Counted from the stretch's first letter, positions 1 to 9,713 are shown. The stretch: DNA of 64,000 nucleotides from Bacteroidales bacterium UBA5507 (GCA_002426195.1 DIOT01000005.1:62001-126000); one strand, 5' to 3'. Translations and numbers: made by a program. Notes: generated by a model not told the origin, from the letters alone.

Positions 1-195
1 AGTATTGGTAAAACAACCCATTGGAAAATTTCTGAATCACTATTAAAAATTGAAAGTAATTCCATAAAAAATATTTTTAGTGTAAAAATTATATTAAACA
101 TTAATCAATTATTCGAACAAGTAACCGATTTTGTATATTTACTTATTCGTAAGGTAATTTTCAATCAAGTTAAGTTAAACAAAAAAAAATGCATT

Positions 196-462
196 ATGGA
201 AACAATGGAACCAACTAAAAATGACACTATCAAAATTGGAGATTGGTTAATAACACTCATTGTAACGGCAATTCCTTTGGTTGGAATAATAATGCTGTTT
301 GTATGGGGGTTTAGCTCAGGTACACATCCAACAAAAGCTAACTGGGCAAAAGCAATGCTGATTTTAGTTCTGATTATCATTGTGTTGTACATTATTCTTT
401 TTGCTGTGTTTGGAGCTGCTTTTATGGGGATGATGAATACAGATATGATGAACGATTACTAA
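196..462 (+). CDS. Small two-helix membrane protein, function unknown
   Basis: An 88-residue protein with a charged N-terminus and two hydrophobic segments, about residues 17-37 and 54-78, joined by a short polar loop containing a THPTKANWAKA stretch. The C-terminus is rich in Met and Asp. I recall similar small hydrophobic proteins from Bacteroidota but cannot name a family. The first ATG is used; a second ATG four codons later is also possible. The reading frame stays open from the ATG back to base 1 without any ATG, GTG or TTG, so an N-terminal extension from outside the window cannot be excluded. A weak promoter (TTTG at 130-133, TAATTTTC at 155-162, spacer 21) lies upstream. I see no other gene in bases 1-195. 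The gene converges on the rpoBC operon. Confidence 0.6.
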   Translation: METMEPTKNDTIKIGDWLITLIVTAIPLVGIIMLFVWGFSSGTHPTKANWAKAMLILVLIIIVLYIILFAVFGAAFMGMMNTDMMNDY

Positions 463-503
463 ATAGGTTATAGTAGAATTTTCCCTTTAAAAGAAGTCAA
501 AAA

Positions 504-537
504 TTAAGAGGCTGTATAAATGAATGCAGCCTCTTAA
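504..537 (-). terminator. Intrinsic terminator at the end of the rpoBC-DUF3467 transcript
   Basis: A perfect 11-bp stem (TTAAGAGGCTG with CAGCCTCTTAA) around a 12-base loop. On the minus strand it is followed by TTTTTG, so it should end the leftward operon. It may also stop the rightward small gene, although the T-run on that side is poor. Confidence 0.75.
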
Positions 538-588
538 CTATTAATTTCTTAGGTATTTAAACAGATTATCTGCTAATCCGCACTATGC

Positions 589-894
589 TTATGCCTGAGC
601 TGTTGGACCTCCTAAAGTAAAAGGAATAGTAGATTCGGTTTCTTTGATCGGACCATGCACTGATTCAAATTTGGCAATGTTTTCACGCATTGCATTCATT
701 AACCTCTTAGCGTGTTGGGGAGTCAAGATAATTCTTGATTTGACTTTTGCTTTAGGCGACCCAGGCATCATTTTTACAAAATCGATTATGAACTCAGCAT
801 TAGAATGTGTAATAATAGCCAGATTTGAATAAATGCCTTCTGCTACTTCATCACTTAATTCGATATTGATTTGGTTTTGTTTGTTTTCGCTCAT
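589..894 (-). CDS. DUF3467 family protein
   Basis: A 101-residue soluble protein matching the DUF3467 family as I know it: an N-terminal part starting IELSDEVAEGIYSNLAIITHS, a central acidic-hydrophobic strand FIIDFVKMMPG, and the PKAKVKSRIILTPQHAKRL segment. No catalytic motif is visible and the molecular function is not known. It is the last gene of the transcription operon, 87 bases after rpoC, with a strong hairpin in between. Genes of this family often sit beside rpoC in Bacteroidota, which hints at a role near transcription or simply at co-expression. The start is the only ATG that fits the family N-terminus. Confidence 0.85.
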   Translation of the reverse strand: MSENKQNQINIELSDEVAEGIYSNLAIITHSNAEFIIDFVKMMPGSPKAKVKSRIILTPQHAKRLMNAMRENIAKFESVHGPIKETESTIPFTLGGPTAQA

Positions 895-922
895 GGTATT
901 TGATTGTTAGTATTTATAAATT

Positions 923-954
923 AAAGCAACAGAACCAGATGGTTCTGTTGCTTT
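923..954 (-). other. Strong intercistronic hairpin between rpoC and the DUF3467 gene
   Basis: A perfect 14-bp stem with a four-base loop (arms 923-936 and 941-954). On the minus strand the bases after it are AT-rich but not a clean T-run, so it may be a partial terminator or an mRNA 3'-end and processing signal protecting rpoC mRNA. The arm contains the 12-mer AGCAACAGAACC, which is also found in the rplL-rpoB hairpin. Confidence 0.7.
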
Positions 955-981
955 ATAATTCATATTACAAAGAACTTACTG

Positions 982-3900
982 TTAGTATTCCTCAACTTTT
1001 GAGGCCTGAAGTCTTTCGAACTCTTCTTTGGACCCAACAATAAGATCATCATATTCACGAAGCCCAGTCCCTGCAGGAATTAAATGCCCTACGATCACAT
1101 TCTCTTTCAAGCCTAATAAATCGTCAGATTTAGCATTAATTGCCGCAACAGTAAGAACTTTTGTCGTTTCCTGGAATGAAGCAGCCGAGATAAAGCTCTT
1201 TGTCTGTAATGACGCTCTAGTAATACCCTGCAGTATTTGCTTTGCTGTTGCAGGTTGTGCTTCACGAGCTTCAACCAGCTTTTGATCGCGTCTCTTGAGC
1301 ATTGAGTTTTCATCTCTGAGTTTTCTGGCAGTTATAATTTGTCCAGGTTTTACATTACTCGAATCTCCTGGATCAACAACTACCTTTTTACCATAGATAC
1401 CATCATTTTCTTCATGGAAATCGATCTTATTAACCAATTCACCTTCAAGGAATTTGGTATCTCCCGGATCAGCGACTTCAACTTTACGCATCATTTGGCG
1501 AACAATCACTTCATAATGCTTATCGTTGATTTTAACACCCTGAAGACGATATACCTCCTGGATTTCATTCACTATATATTCCTGGACTTTCATAGGTCCT
1601 TTAATTGCAAGGATATCACTAGGAGTCATTGCACCTTCAGATAGTGGAGTACCAGCCTTGATATAGTCGTTTTCCTGTGCTAATATCTGTTTTGAAGTTG
1701 GAATAAGATAACTCTTTTCTTCACCAGTTTTTGAACGGATTATTACTTCACGGTTGCCTCTCTTTAATTTTTTACCAAAGGATACAACACCGTCAATTTC
1801 AGCAACAATCGCAGGATCGGATGGGTTACGAGCCTCAAATAACTCAGTTACACGAGGCAGACCACCAGTGATGTCACCTGATTTACCTATTGCTCTAGGA
1901 ATTTTCACGATAATCTCACCAGCCTTAATTTTCTTGCCCTCTTCGATAACGATATGAGCACCTACCGGAATATCATAAACTCTTAAGTCTGAATTATCAG
2001 CACCAATAATTCTGATGCTTGGATTCTTGACTTTCTGACGACTCTCAATAATAACTTTGTCGTGATAACCGGTTTGTTCGTCAGATTCAACGCGGAATGT
2101 TGTGCCTTCAATTATATTATCAAACACTACCTTTCCACTTACTTCAGAAAGAATTACGGCATTGTATGGATCCCATTCACTTACTAAATCACCTTTTTTA
2201 AGTTCAGCACCCTGACGGAAATATAGATTTGCTCCATAAGGAATATGTGATGATGTAAGTACAATCCCTGTATTCTTATCAACGATACGCATTTCGGCCG
2301 AACGACCTATTACAATATCATATTTCTTACCATCAACATTCTCATACTCAACGAAACGAAGTTCATCAATTTCAAGAACTCCATCATACTTGGCTTCAAT
2401 TCTGGATGATATTGCAAGGTTAGATGCAATACCCCCAACATGGAATGTACGAAGAGTAAGCTGTGTACCTGGTTCACCAATCGACTGAGCTGCTATTACA
2501 CCTACTGATTCACCTTTCTGAACCATTCTTGCCGTTGCAAGATTTCGGCCATAACATAAAGCACAAACTCCTTGTTTTGATTCACACGTTAGAACCGATC
2601 TGATTTCAACACCTTCAATTGGTGAATCTTCGATGGTTTTTGCTACTTCTTCTGTTATTTCTTTACTTGCAGCAACAATTAACTCACCAGTTTGTGGATG
2701 ATAAATATCATGCAGTGATACTCTACCCAGAATTCTATCATATAGTGTTTCAACTGTTTCTTCATTCTTCTTCAACGCAGTTGTGGTCAATCCCCTGAGT
2801 GTTCCACAGTCGTGTTCAGTTATTACAACGTCCTGAGCTACATCGACCAGACGACGTGTTAGATAACCGGCATCGGCAGTTTTCAGAGCAGTATCGGCCA
2901 AACCTTTACGAGCACCGTGAGTAGAAATGAAGTACTCAAGAACTGACAACCCTTCTTTAAAGTTAGAAAGAATTGGATTCTCAATAATTTCACCTCCTGT
3001 GGCTCCTGATTTCTGCGGTTTAGCCATAAGACCTCTCATTCCCGAAAGCTGACGAATCTGCTCTTTAGAACCACGGGCTCCTGAATCAAGCATCATGTAA
3101 ACAGGGTTAAATCCCTGTTTGTCTTTCGATAAGTTCTCCATCAGAGTATAGGTCAATCTGGAATTTGTGTGTGTCCAGATGTCAATAATCTGATTATACC
3201 TCTCGTTATTGGTAATGAATCCCATATTGTAGTTATTCATCACTTCTTCAACTTCCTCATTAGCTTGAGAAACTAGTGTTTCCTTCACTTCCGGAACGAT
3301 AACATCACTTAAAGTAAAAGATAAACCTCCACGGAAAGCCATTGTATATCCTAAATTCTTGATATCATCAAGGAATTGTGCGGTATTGGCCGTTCCAGTT
3401 TTCTTTAAGACATCGCCGATAATATCCCGGAGAGATTTCTTTGTAAGTAACTGATTAATATATCCATATTCAGTTGGAACTACCTGATTGAAAATAACAC
3501 GTCCAACAGTCGTGTCAACAAGTTTCTCAACTCTTGAATTATTCTCAATTACAGATAATTTAACTTTTATAAATGCATGTAAATCAACAACTTTCTCATT
3601 ATAAGCAATTATGAGTTCTTCTGGTGAATAGAATACCATTCCTTCACCTTTAACAGGATTACCTGGTATTGATTTACGACCTTTGGTCATATAATATAAG
3701 CCTAGTACCATGTCCTGCGAAGGAACAGTAATAGGTGCACCATTTGCCGGATTTAACACATTGTGAGAAGCCAGCATTAATAGTTGAGCTTCAAGAACTG
3801 CAGCATTTCCTAATGGCACATGAACAGCCATTTGGTCACCATCAAAGTCAGCGTTAAAAGCTGTACATACCAAAGGATGCAATTGAATTGCCTTTCCTTC

Positions 3901-5286
3901 AATCAACTTTGGCTGGAAGGCCTGAATACCTAGCCTGTGAAGAGTTGGTGCACGGTTTAGTAGTACAGGATGTCCTTTTAAGATATTCTCCAGAATATCC
4001 CAAACAACCGGTTCTTTTCTGTCAACAATCTTCTTTGCTGATTTTACAGTTTTCACTATTCCCCTTTCTAACATCTTCCTGATGATAAAAGGTTTGAACA
4101 GTTCAGATGCCATATCCTTTGGCAACCCACACTCATTGAGTTTAAGTTCTGGACCAACAACAATAACTGAACGACCTGAATAGTCAACACGTTTACCAAG
4201 AAGGTTCTGACGGAAACGTCCTTGCTTTCCTTTCAAGCTATCACTCAAAGATTTGAGTGCACGGTTGGATTCAGTTTTAACTGAATTTGCCTTCCTTGAA
4301 TTATCAAATAGAGAATCAACAGCTTCCTGCAACATACGTTTTTCATTACGCATAATTACATCAGGAGCTTTGATCTCTATGAGGCGTTTCAATCTGTTAT
4401 TACGAATAATTACCCTTCTATAAAGGTCATTGAGGTCACTGGTTGCGAATCTACCACCATCAAGAGGTACAAGAGGACGGAGTTCAGGAGGAATTACCGG
4501 AACCACCTTAACGATCATCCACTCTGGACGGTTCTCAATACGCTTTTGTGCATCACGGAAAGCTTCGAACACCTGTAAACGTTTCAAGGCGTCAGCTTTA
4601 CGCTGTTGTGAAGTTTCGTTGTTTGCCTTATGCCTTAAATCGAAAGATTCACGATCCAAATCGAGTGTTCTGAGCAGATCAAATAACGCTTCTGCTCCCA
4701 TCTTTGCGACAAACTTTTCAGGATCTGAATCATCGAGATATTGATTTTCTTTAGGAAGAGAGTCGAGAACTTCAAAATATTGTTCTTCTGTCAATAATGC
4801 CATTTTCTCAACTATAACATCCTCTTTGAGCATAACGCCATCAACTATTCCTGGCTGAACAACAACATAGCGCTCGTAATAAATGATTGAGTCGAGTTTT
4901 TTGGTATTCAGGTTAAGTAATGCACCAATCTTATTAGGTAGTGAACGGAAAAACCAAATATGGGCAACCGGAACAACCAGTTGTATATGTCCCATCCTTT
5001 CCCTTCTGACCTTTTTCTCGGTCACTTCAACACCACATCGGTCACAAACTATACCTTTATACCTGATTCTTTTGTATTTCCCGCAATGACATTCCCAATC
5101 TTTAACCGGGCCGAAAATTCTTTCGCAGAACAAACCATCCCTTTCGGGCTTATAAGTTCTGTAATTGATAGTCTCTGGTTTCAAAACTTCACCACTTGAC
5201 CTTTCCAGAATCATCTCCGGTGAGGCCAAACTGATAGTTATTTTGGAAAAATTGCTTGAAATAGTGCTGTCTTTTCTGAAAGCCAT
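982..5286 (-). CDS. rpoC: DNA-directed RNA polymerase subunit beta'
   Basis: The largest subunit of core RNA polymerase, 1434 aa, which carries the catalytic magnesium. The N-terminal zinc ribbon is seen as C66-x-C68 and C81-x2-C84. The active-site loop NADFDGDQM spans about residues 478-486, with D480, D482 and D484 binding Mg. The bridge-helix and trigger-loop part with the second zinc site (CGTLRG, then CESKQGVCALC) lies near residues 820-905, and the long C-terminal part runs to EVEEY. The length is normal for Bacteroidota. It starts at ATG 97 bases after rpoB. The gap holds a long hairpin rather than a promoter I can recognise, so it is read from the rpl-rpo transcript. Confidence 0.99.
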   Translation of the reverse strand: MAFRKDSTISSNFSKITISLASPEMILERSSGEVLKPETINYRTYKPERDGLFCERIFGPVKDWECHCGKYKRIRYKGIVCDRCGVEVTEKKVRRERMGHIQLVVPVAHIWFFRSLPNKIGALLNLNTKKLDSIIYYERYVVVQPGIVDGVMLKEDVIVEKMALLTEEQYFEVLDSLPKENQYLDDSDPEKFVAKMGAEALFDLLRTLDLDRESFDLRHKANNETSQQRKADALKRLQVFEAFRDAQKRIENRPEWMIVKVVPVIPPELRPLVPLDGGRFATSDLNDLYRRVIIRNNRLKRLIEIKAPDVIMRNEKRMLQEAVDSLFDNSRKANSVKTESNRALKSLSDSLKGKQGRFRQNLLGKRVDYSGRSVIVVGPELKLNECGLPKDMASELFKPFIIRKMLERGIVKTVKSAKKIVDRKEPVVWDILENILKGHPVLLNRAPTLHRLGIQAFQPKLIEGKAIQLHPLVCTAFNADFDGDQMAVHVPLGNAAVLEAQLLMLASHNVLNPANGAPITVPSQDMVLGLYYMTKGRKSIPGNPVKGEGMVFYSPEELIIAYNEKVVDLHAFIKVKLSVIENNSRVEKLVDTTVGRVIFNQVVPTEYGYINQLLTKKSLRDIIGDVLKKTGTANTAQFLDDIKNLGYTMAFRGGLSFTLSDVIVPEVKETLVSQANEEVEEVMNNYNMGFITNNERYNQIIDIWTHTNSRLTYTLMENLSKDKQGFNPVYMMLDSGARGSKEQIRQLSGMRGLMAKPQKSGATGGEIIENPILSNFKEGLSVLEYFISTHGARKGLADTALKTADAGYLTRRLVDVAQDVVITEHDCGTLRGLTTTALKKNEETVETLYDRILGRVSLHDIYHPQTGELIVAASKEITEEVAKTIEDSPIEGVEIRSVLTCESKQGVCALCYGRNLATARMVQKGESVGVIAAQSIGEPGTQLTLRTFHVGGIASNLAISSRIEAKYDGVLEIDELRFVEYENVDGKKYDIVIGRSAEMRIVDKNTGIVLTSSHIPYGANLYFRQGAELKKGDLVSEWDPYNAVILSEVSGKVVFDNIIEGTTFRVESDEQTGYHDKVIIESRQKVKNPSIRIIGADNSDLRVYDIPVGAHIVIEEGKKIKAGEIIVKIPRAIGKSGDITGGLPRVTELFEARNPSDPAIVAEIDGVVSFGKKLKRGNREVIIRSKTGEEKSYLIPTSKQILAQENDYIKAGTPLSEGAMTPSDILAIKGPMKVQEYIVNEIQEVYRLQGVKINDKHYEVIVRQMMRKVEVADPGDTKFLEGELVNKIDFHEENDGIYGKKVVVDPGDSSNVKPGQIITARKLRDENSMLKRRDQKLVEAREAQPATAKQILQGITRASLQTKSFISAASFQETTKVLTVAAINAKSDDLLGLKENVIVGHLIPAGTGLREYDDLIVGSKEEFERLQASKVEEY

Positions 5287-5328
5287 ATGTTTTGAATAAA
5301 GTATTATCTTAAGTACAACGTAAATAAT

Positions 5329-5377
5329 ATTTACAGCGGGTAGCGTCTCCAGAAGAAGACTTCTACCAGCTGTAAAT
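5329..5377 (-). other. Intercistronic hairpin between rpoB and rpoC
   Basis: A stepped hairpin. An outer 9-bp stem (ATTTACAGC with GCTGTAAAT), then a 5-bp GGTAG/CTACC stem, then a short GTCT/AGAC stem near the tip. No T-run follows, so processing (RNase III-like) or mRNA stabilisation fits better than termination. Confidence 0.6.
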
Positions 5378-5384
5378 CACTTTA

Positions 5385-8300
5385 TTAATCGAAAGTAATA
5401 TTAAGGCCAAGGCCTCTCAACTCGTGTACAAGTACATTAAAGGATTCGGGAATTCCAGGTATTGGCATATTCTCACCTTTTACAATTGCTTCATAAGCTT
5501 TTGCACGACCCATAACATCATCTGATTTGACAGTTAGAATCTCTTGTAGAATATGGGATGCTCCGAATGCTTCAAGAGCCCATACCTCCATTTCTCCAAA
5601 CCTTTGACCTCCGAATTGTGCTTTACCACCAAGAGGTTGCTGAGTGATTAATGAATAAGGCCCAATTGAACGTGCATGCATCTTGTCATCAACCATATGA
5701 TGAAGTTTCAGCATATAGATGTAACCAACAGTTGCTGGTTGGTCAAACCGTTCGCCGGTACCACCATCATGCAAATAGACTCTGCCATTTTCCGGTAACC
5801 CGGCCTGCTTCATGTATTCATTAATCTTTTCATCAGTAGCTCCATCAAAAATAGGAGTTGAGAAACTAAGTCCCAGCTTCTTACCTGCCCAACCTAAAAC
5901 AGTTTCATAAATCTGTCCAAGGTTCATACGAGAAGGTACACCTAATGGGTTTAGCACGATGTCAACTGGTGTTCCATCTGATAGGAATGGCATATCTTCT
6001 TCCCTGACAATACGGGCAACGATACCCTTGTTACCATGTCGACCAGCCATTTTATCACCAACCTTTAGTTTACGTTTCTTGGCAACATAAACCTTTGCCA
6101 TCTGAACAATTCCGTTTGGAAGATCATCACCTACAGTAGCAACAAACTTCTTGCGGTTATATACCCCAAGTATTTCCTTGTATTTTATTATGTAATTGTT
6201 AATCAGGGTCTTTATAGAATCATTTACCTCTTTGTCAGTTGTCCATTTGCTTGGATTAACATTAAGATAGTCAATACCCATCAACATCTTCTGGGTGAAC
6301 TTAACCTTTTTGGGTATTAGCTCTTCTTTAAAGTTATTATAAACGCCTTGTGAAGTCTTGCCCGATACAAGAATGGTAAGTTTATCAACCAATTTAGTTT
6401 TCAAGTCATGGGAGTTCTTGGTGAATTCATCATCCAAAACTTTAACCATGTCTTTTTCCTTGGCTTTAACTTTTCTGTCCTTGATCATACGCGAGAACAA
6501 CTTCTTGTCCACAACAACACCTTTCATTGAAGGAGGTGCTTTTAATGAAGCGTCCTTTACATCACCGGCTTTATCACCGAATATGGCACGTAACAACTTT
6601 TCTTCAGGAGTTGGATCACTTTCACCTTTAGGGGTAATTTTACCAATAAGAATATCTCCTTCATTTACTTCAGCACCAATTCTAATAAGTCCATTTTCAT
6701 CAAGGTCCTTAGTAGCTTCAGCGCTTACGTTAGGTATATCATTGGTAAGTTCTTCAACACCTCGTTTTGTGTCACGTACTTCCAGAATAAACTCTTCAAT
6801 GTGAATCGAAGTGAAAATATCTTCTTTTACAACCTTTTCAGAAATAACTATAGCATCCTCAAAGTTGTATCCTTTCCATGGCATGAAAGCCACCATGAGG
6901 TTTCTTCCCAAAGCAAGATCCCCTAAGCTGGTTCCATAACCTTCACAAAGTACTTCACCTTTTTTCACCTTATCACCCTTACGAACTATCGGACGCAAGT
7001 TGACACATGTATTCTGGTTTGTTCTTGAAAATTTAGTTAAAGGATAAGTCTTAACATCATCATCAAAACTAACGAGTTTCTCATCCTCTAATCGAGTATG
7101 ACGAATTATTATTTGTGTAGCATCAACAAACTCAACCAATCCATCAGATTCGGCAGTAATCAGTACCCTGGAATCTAAAGCAACATTACGCTCAATACCT
7201 GTTCCAACGATAGGGGCTTCAGGATTGAGGAGAGGCACAGCTTGCCTCATCATGTTTGATCCCATCAACGCCCTGTTTGCGTCATCATGTTCAAGGAAAG
7301 GAATCAATGAAGCGGCTATTGATGCAATTTGATTTGGTGCAATATCAATAAGATCGACTTTTTCTTTCTCGATAATAGGATAATCAGCAAGGTATCTAAC
7401 TTTAATTCTTTCATTTATAAAGTTACCCTGATCGTCCATTTCAGTAGTTGCCTGCGCAATGATCTTATTCTCTTCCTCCTCAGCACTCAGGTACAATGGT
7501 TCTTCACTAGGATCTACCTTACCTTCAACAACTCGCTTGTATGGTGTTTCGATAAATCCAAGCCTGTTAATCTTAGCATAAACGCATAAAGAAGAAATAA
7601 GACCAATATTCGGGCCTTCGGGTGTCTCAATAGTACATAAACGACCGTAATGAGTATAATGGACGTCACGTACCTCAAAACCGGCTCGTTCACGAGATAA
7701 ACCTCCTGGACCTAAAGCCGAAACCCTTCTCTTATGTGTAAGCTCAGCCAATGGATTAGTTTGATCCATGAATTGTGAAAGTTGATTAGTTCCAAAGAAG
7801 GAATTAATAACCGAAGACAATGTTTTGGCATTGATCAGATCCATTGGAGTAAACACTTCATTATCGCGCACATTCATACGTTCGCGAATAGTACGTGCCA
7901 TACGGGCCAACCCAACTCCAAACTGATTATATAATTGTTCTCCTACAGTACGAACCCTACGGTTACTCAAGTGATCAATATCATCAACTTCTGTTCGGAG
8001 ATTTATCAAATTTATCAAGTATTTGATGATCGAGATGATGTCTTGCTTTGTAAGAACCTTAGTATCAATAGAAGTATCAAGATTTAACTTCTTGTTGATT
8101 CTATATCTTCCAACATCACCTAAGTCGTAACGTTTGTCGGAGAAGAACAATTTCTCGATAATGCCACGCGCTGTTTCCTCGTCAGGAGGTTCTGCGTTAC
8201 GCAACTGACGATAAATATATTCAACGGCTTCCTTTTCAGAGTTAGCAGTATCTTTTTGAAGTGTATTGAAAATAATAGAATAGTCAATATTATCAGGATC

Positions 8301-9191
8301 TTCTTTATGTAGGAGAATAGTCTTTGCTCCTGAATCCACAATAAGATCAATATGCTGATTTTCAATAGCTACTTCACGTTCGACAACAACCTCAGTACGC
8401 TCAATTGAGACAACCTCACCGGTGTCCTCATCTACAAAATCTTCAACCCAGTTTTTAAGAACACGAGCAGCTAGTTTACGACCAACTACTTTCTTTAAAC
8501 CGGCTTTTGAAACTTTAATTTCTTCTGCAAGATCAAAAATTTCAAGGATATCCTTATCTGTTTCATAACCTATAGCGCGCAAAAGCGTAGTAACAGGTAA
8601 TTTTTTCTTCCTGTCAATATAGGCATACATCACATTATTGATATCGGTAGTGAACTCCATCCATGATCCCTTAAATGGGATAATTCTAGCGGAGAACAAC
8701 TGTGATCCATTAGCATGGAAACTAGTTCCAAAGAAAACACCTGGAGAGCGGTGTAACTGCGAAACAACCACACGCTCAGCTCCATTCACAACAAAAGTAC
8801 CTTTAGGAGTCATGTAAGGAATCATACCAAGATATACGTCCTGAATGATTGTTTCAAAATCCTCATGCTCTGGGTCAGTACAATACAATTTTAATTTTGC
8901 CTTCAGAGGTACACTATAAGTAAGTCCTCTTTCAATGCATTCCTCTATCGAATATCTAGGTGGATCAATAAAGTAGTCGAGAAATTCGAGAACAAAATTG
9001 TTCCTAGCGTCAGTAATAGGGAAATTTTCAGCGAAAACCTTATACAAACCTTCCGAGGCCCTATTTTCAGGGTTAGTTTCTAACTGGAAAAAATCCTGAA
9101 ATGACTTGATTTGAATATCAAGGAAATCAGGATAATCTGTTTGTACTTTAGCGGTTCCGAAACTTATACGATCTATTTTTTTTGAAGCCAA
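5385..9191 (-). CDS. rpoB: DNA-directed RNA polymerase subunit beta
   Basis: The second-largest core RNA polymerase subunit, 1268 aa, forming the other jaw of the active-site cleft and the rifampicin pocket. Recognisable parts are the N-terminal YPDFLDIQIKSFQDF, the rifampicin-region stretch TNPLAELTHKRRVSALGPGG, and GDKMAGRHGNKG near the C-terminus with the flap and switch regions. The only start in frame that gives the family N-terminus is a TTG; the upstream in-frame TAA lies five codons before it and no ATG or GTG lies between. It follows rplL after 141 bases that hold two hairpins, so its expression relative to the ribosomal genes is probably set by attenuation or processing. Confidence 0.98.
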   Translation of the reverse strand: MASKKIDRISFGTAKVQTDYPDFLDIQIKSFQDFFQLETNPENRASEGLYKVFAENFPITDARNNFVLEFLDYFIDPPRYSIEECIERGLTYSVPLKAKLKLYCTDPEHEDFETIIQDVYLGMIPYMTPKGTFVVNGAERVVVSQLHRSPGVFFGTSFHANGSQLFSARIIPFKGSWMEFTTDINNVMYAYIDRKKKLPVTTLLRAIGYETDKDILEIFDLAEEIKVSKAGLKKVVGRKLAARVLKNWVEDFVDEDTGEVVSIERTEVVVEREVAIENQHIDLIVDSGAKTILLHKEDPDNIDYSIIFNTLQKDTANSEKEAVEYIYRQLRNAEPPDEETARGIIEKLFFSDKRYDLGDVGRYRINKKLNLDTSIDTKVLTKQDIISIIKYLINLINLRTEVDDIDHLSNRRVRTVGEQLYNQFGVGLARMARTIRERMNVRDNEVFTPMDLINAKTLSSVINSFFGTNQLSQFMDQTNPLAELTHKRRVSALGPGGLSRERAGFEVRDVHYTHYGRLCTIETPEGPNIGLISSLCVYAKINRLGFIETPYKRVVEGKVDPSEEPLYLSAEEEENKIIAQATTEMDDQGNFINERIKVRYLADYPIIEKEKVDLIDIAPNQIASIAASLIPFLEHDDANRALMGSNMMRQAVPLLNPEAPIVGTGIERNVALDSRVLITAESDGLVEFVDATQIIIRHTRLEDEKLVSFDDDVKTYPLTKFSRTNQNTCVNLRPIVRKGDKVKKGEVLCEGYGTSLGDLALGRNLMVAFMPWKGYNFEDAIVISEKVVKEDIFTSIHIEEFILEVRDTKRGVEELTNDIPNVSAEATKDLDENGLIRIGAEVNEGDILIGKITPKGESDPTPEEKLLRAIFGDKAGDVKDASLKAPPSMKGVVVDKKLFSRMIKDRKVKAKEKDMVKVLDDEFTKNSHDLKTKLVDKLTILVSGKTSQGVYNNFKEELIPKKVKFTQKMLMGIDYLNVNPSKWTTDKEVNDSIKTLINNYIIKYKEILGVYNRKKFVATVGDDLPNGIVQMAKVYVAKKRKLKVGDKMAGRHGNKGIVARIVREEDMPFLSDGTPVDIVLNPLGVPSRMNLGQIYETVLGWAGKKLGLSFSTPIFDGATDEKINEYMKQAGLPENGRVYLHDGGTGERFDQPATVGYIYMLKLHHMVDDKMHARSIGPYSLITQQPLGGKAQFGGQRFGEMEVWALEAFGASHILQEILTVKSDDVMGRAKAYEAIVKGENMPIPGIPESFNVLVHELRGLGLNITFD

Positions 9192-9238
9192 TGGTGTGAA
9201 ATTTTAAGTAAATAAACTCAAGATTTAAAACAATTAAA

Positions 9239-9256
9239 CCCGATTTCTAATCGGGG
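9239..9256 (-). terminator. Putative attenuator between rplL and rpoB
   Basis: A 7-bp GC-rich stem (CCCGATT with AATCGGG) around a three-base loop. On the minus strand it is followed by TTTAATTGTTTT, so it looks like a weak intrinsic terminator. It lies about 48 bases before the rpoB start, the place where other bacteria reduce polymerase synthesis relative to L7/L12. Confidence 0.55.
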
Positions 9257-9264
9257 AACAACAA

Positions 9265-9298
9265 GTTCTGCTGCTATGCATAAGCTTAGCAACAGAAC
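9265..9298 (-). other. Intercistronic hairpin after rplL
   Basis: A 12-bp stem with one G-U pair (arms 9265-9276 and 9287-9298) around a ten-base loop, 34 bases after the rplL stop. Its right arm shares the 12-mer AGCAACAGAACC with the hairpin behind rpoC. It could be an RNase III-type cleavage site separating rplL mRNA from rpoBC mRNA. Confidence 0.6.
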
Positions 9299-9332
9299 CT
9301 GGAGTGTATAATTGCGAGCTAATCCCGTCTAC

Positions 9333-9713
9333 TTATTTTACTTCAACCTCTGCGCCAGCTTCCTCAAGTTGTTTTCTCAAAGCTTCGGCCTCATCTTTTG
9401 ATACGCCTTCTTTGATTGGTTTTGGTGCAGCATCTACAAGTTCTTTAGCTTCTTTCAGGCCAAGGCTTGTAAGTTCTTTAACCAACTTCACAACTGCAAG
9501 TTTAGCCTGACCAGCAGATTTCAGGATTACGTCGAATGCGGTTTTTTCTTCAGCAGCAGGGGCATCTCCACCAGCAGCACCACCGGCTACCATTACTGGA
9601 GCTGCAGCTGCAGGCTCAATACCATACTCGTCTTTTAAGATTTGGGCTAATTCATTAACTTCTTTAACAGTCAGGTTAACCAATTGTTCTGCAAAAGCTT
9701 TTAAGTCTGCCAT
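9333..9713 (-). CDS. rplL: 50S ribosomal protein L7/L12 (bL12)
   Basis: The multi-copy stalk protein that recruits elongation factors to the ribosome, 126 aa. Three parts are visible: the N-terminal dimerisation helices (residues 1-35) that bind L10, an Ala/Gly/Pro-rich hinge at about residues 36-57, and the C-terminal factor-binding domain with KTAFDVILKSAG and the AKELVDAAPKPIKEGV stretch. It follows rplJ by 74 bases and is followed by hairpins that set it apart from rpoB, as expected for a stalk protein made in several copies per ribosome. Confidence 0.98.
   Translation of the reverse strand: MADLKAFAEQLVNLTVKEVNELAQILKDEYGIEPAAAAPVMVAGGAAGGDAPAAEEKTAFDVILKSAGQAKLAVVKLVKELTSLGLKEAKELVDAAPKPIKEGVSKDEAEALRKQLEEAGAEVEVK

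Noticed and set aside
6358..6804. A 148-codon open frame on the plus strand inside rpoB
   Set aside because: It lies fully antisense to a conserved rpoB region, has no domain character and no promoter; it is a coding shadow.
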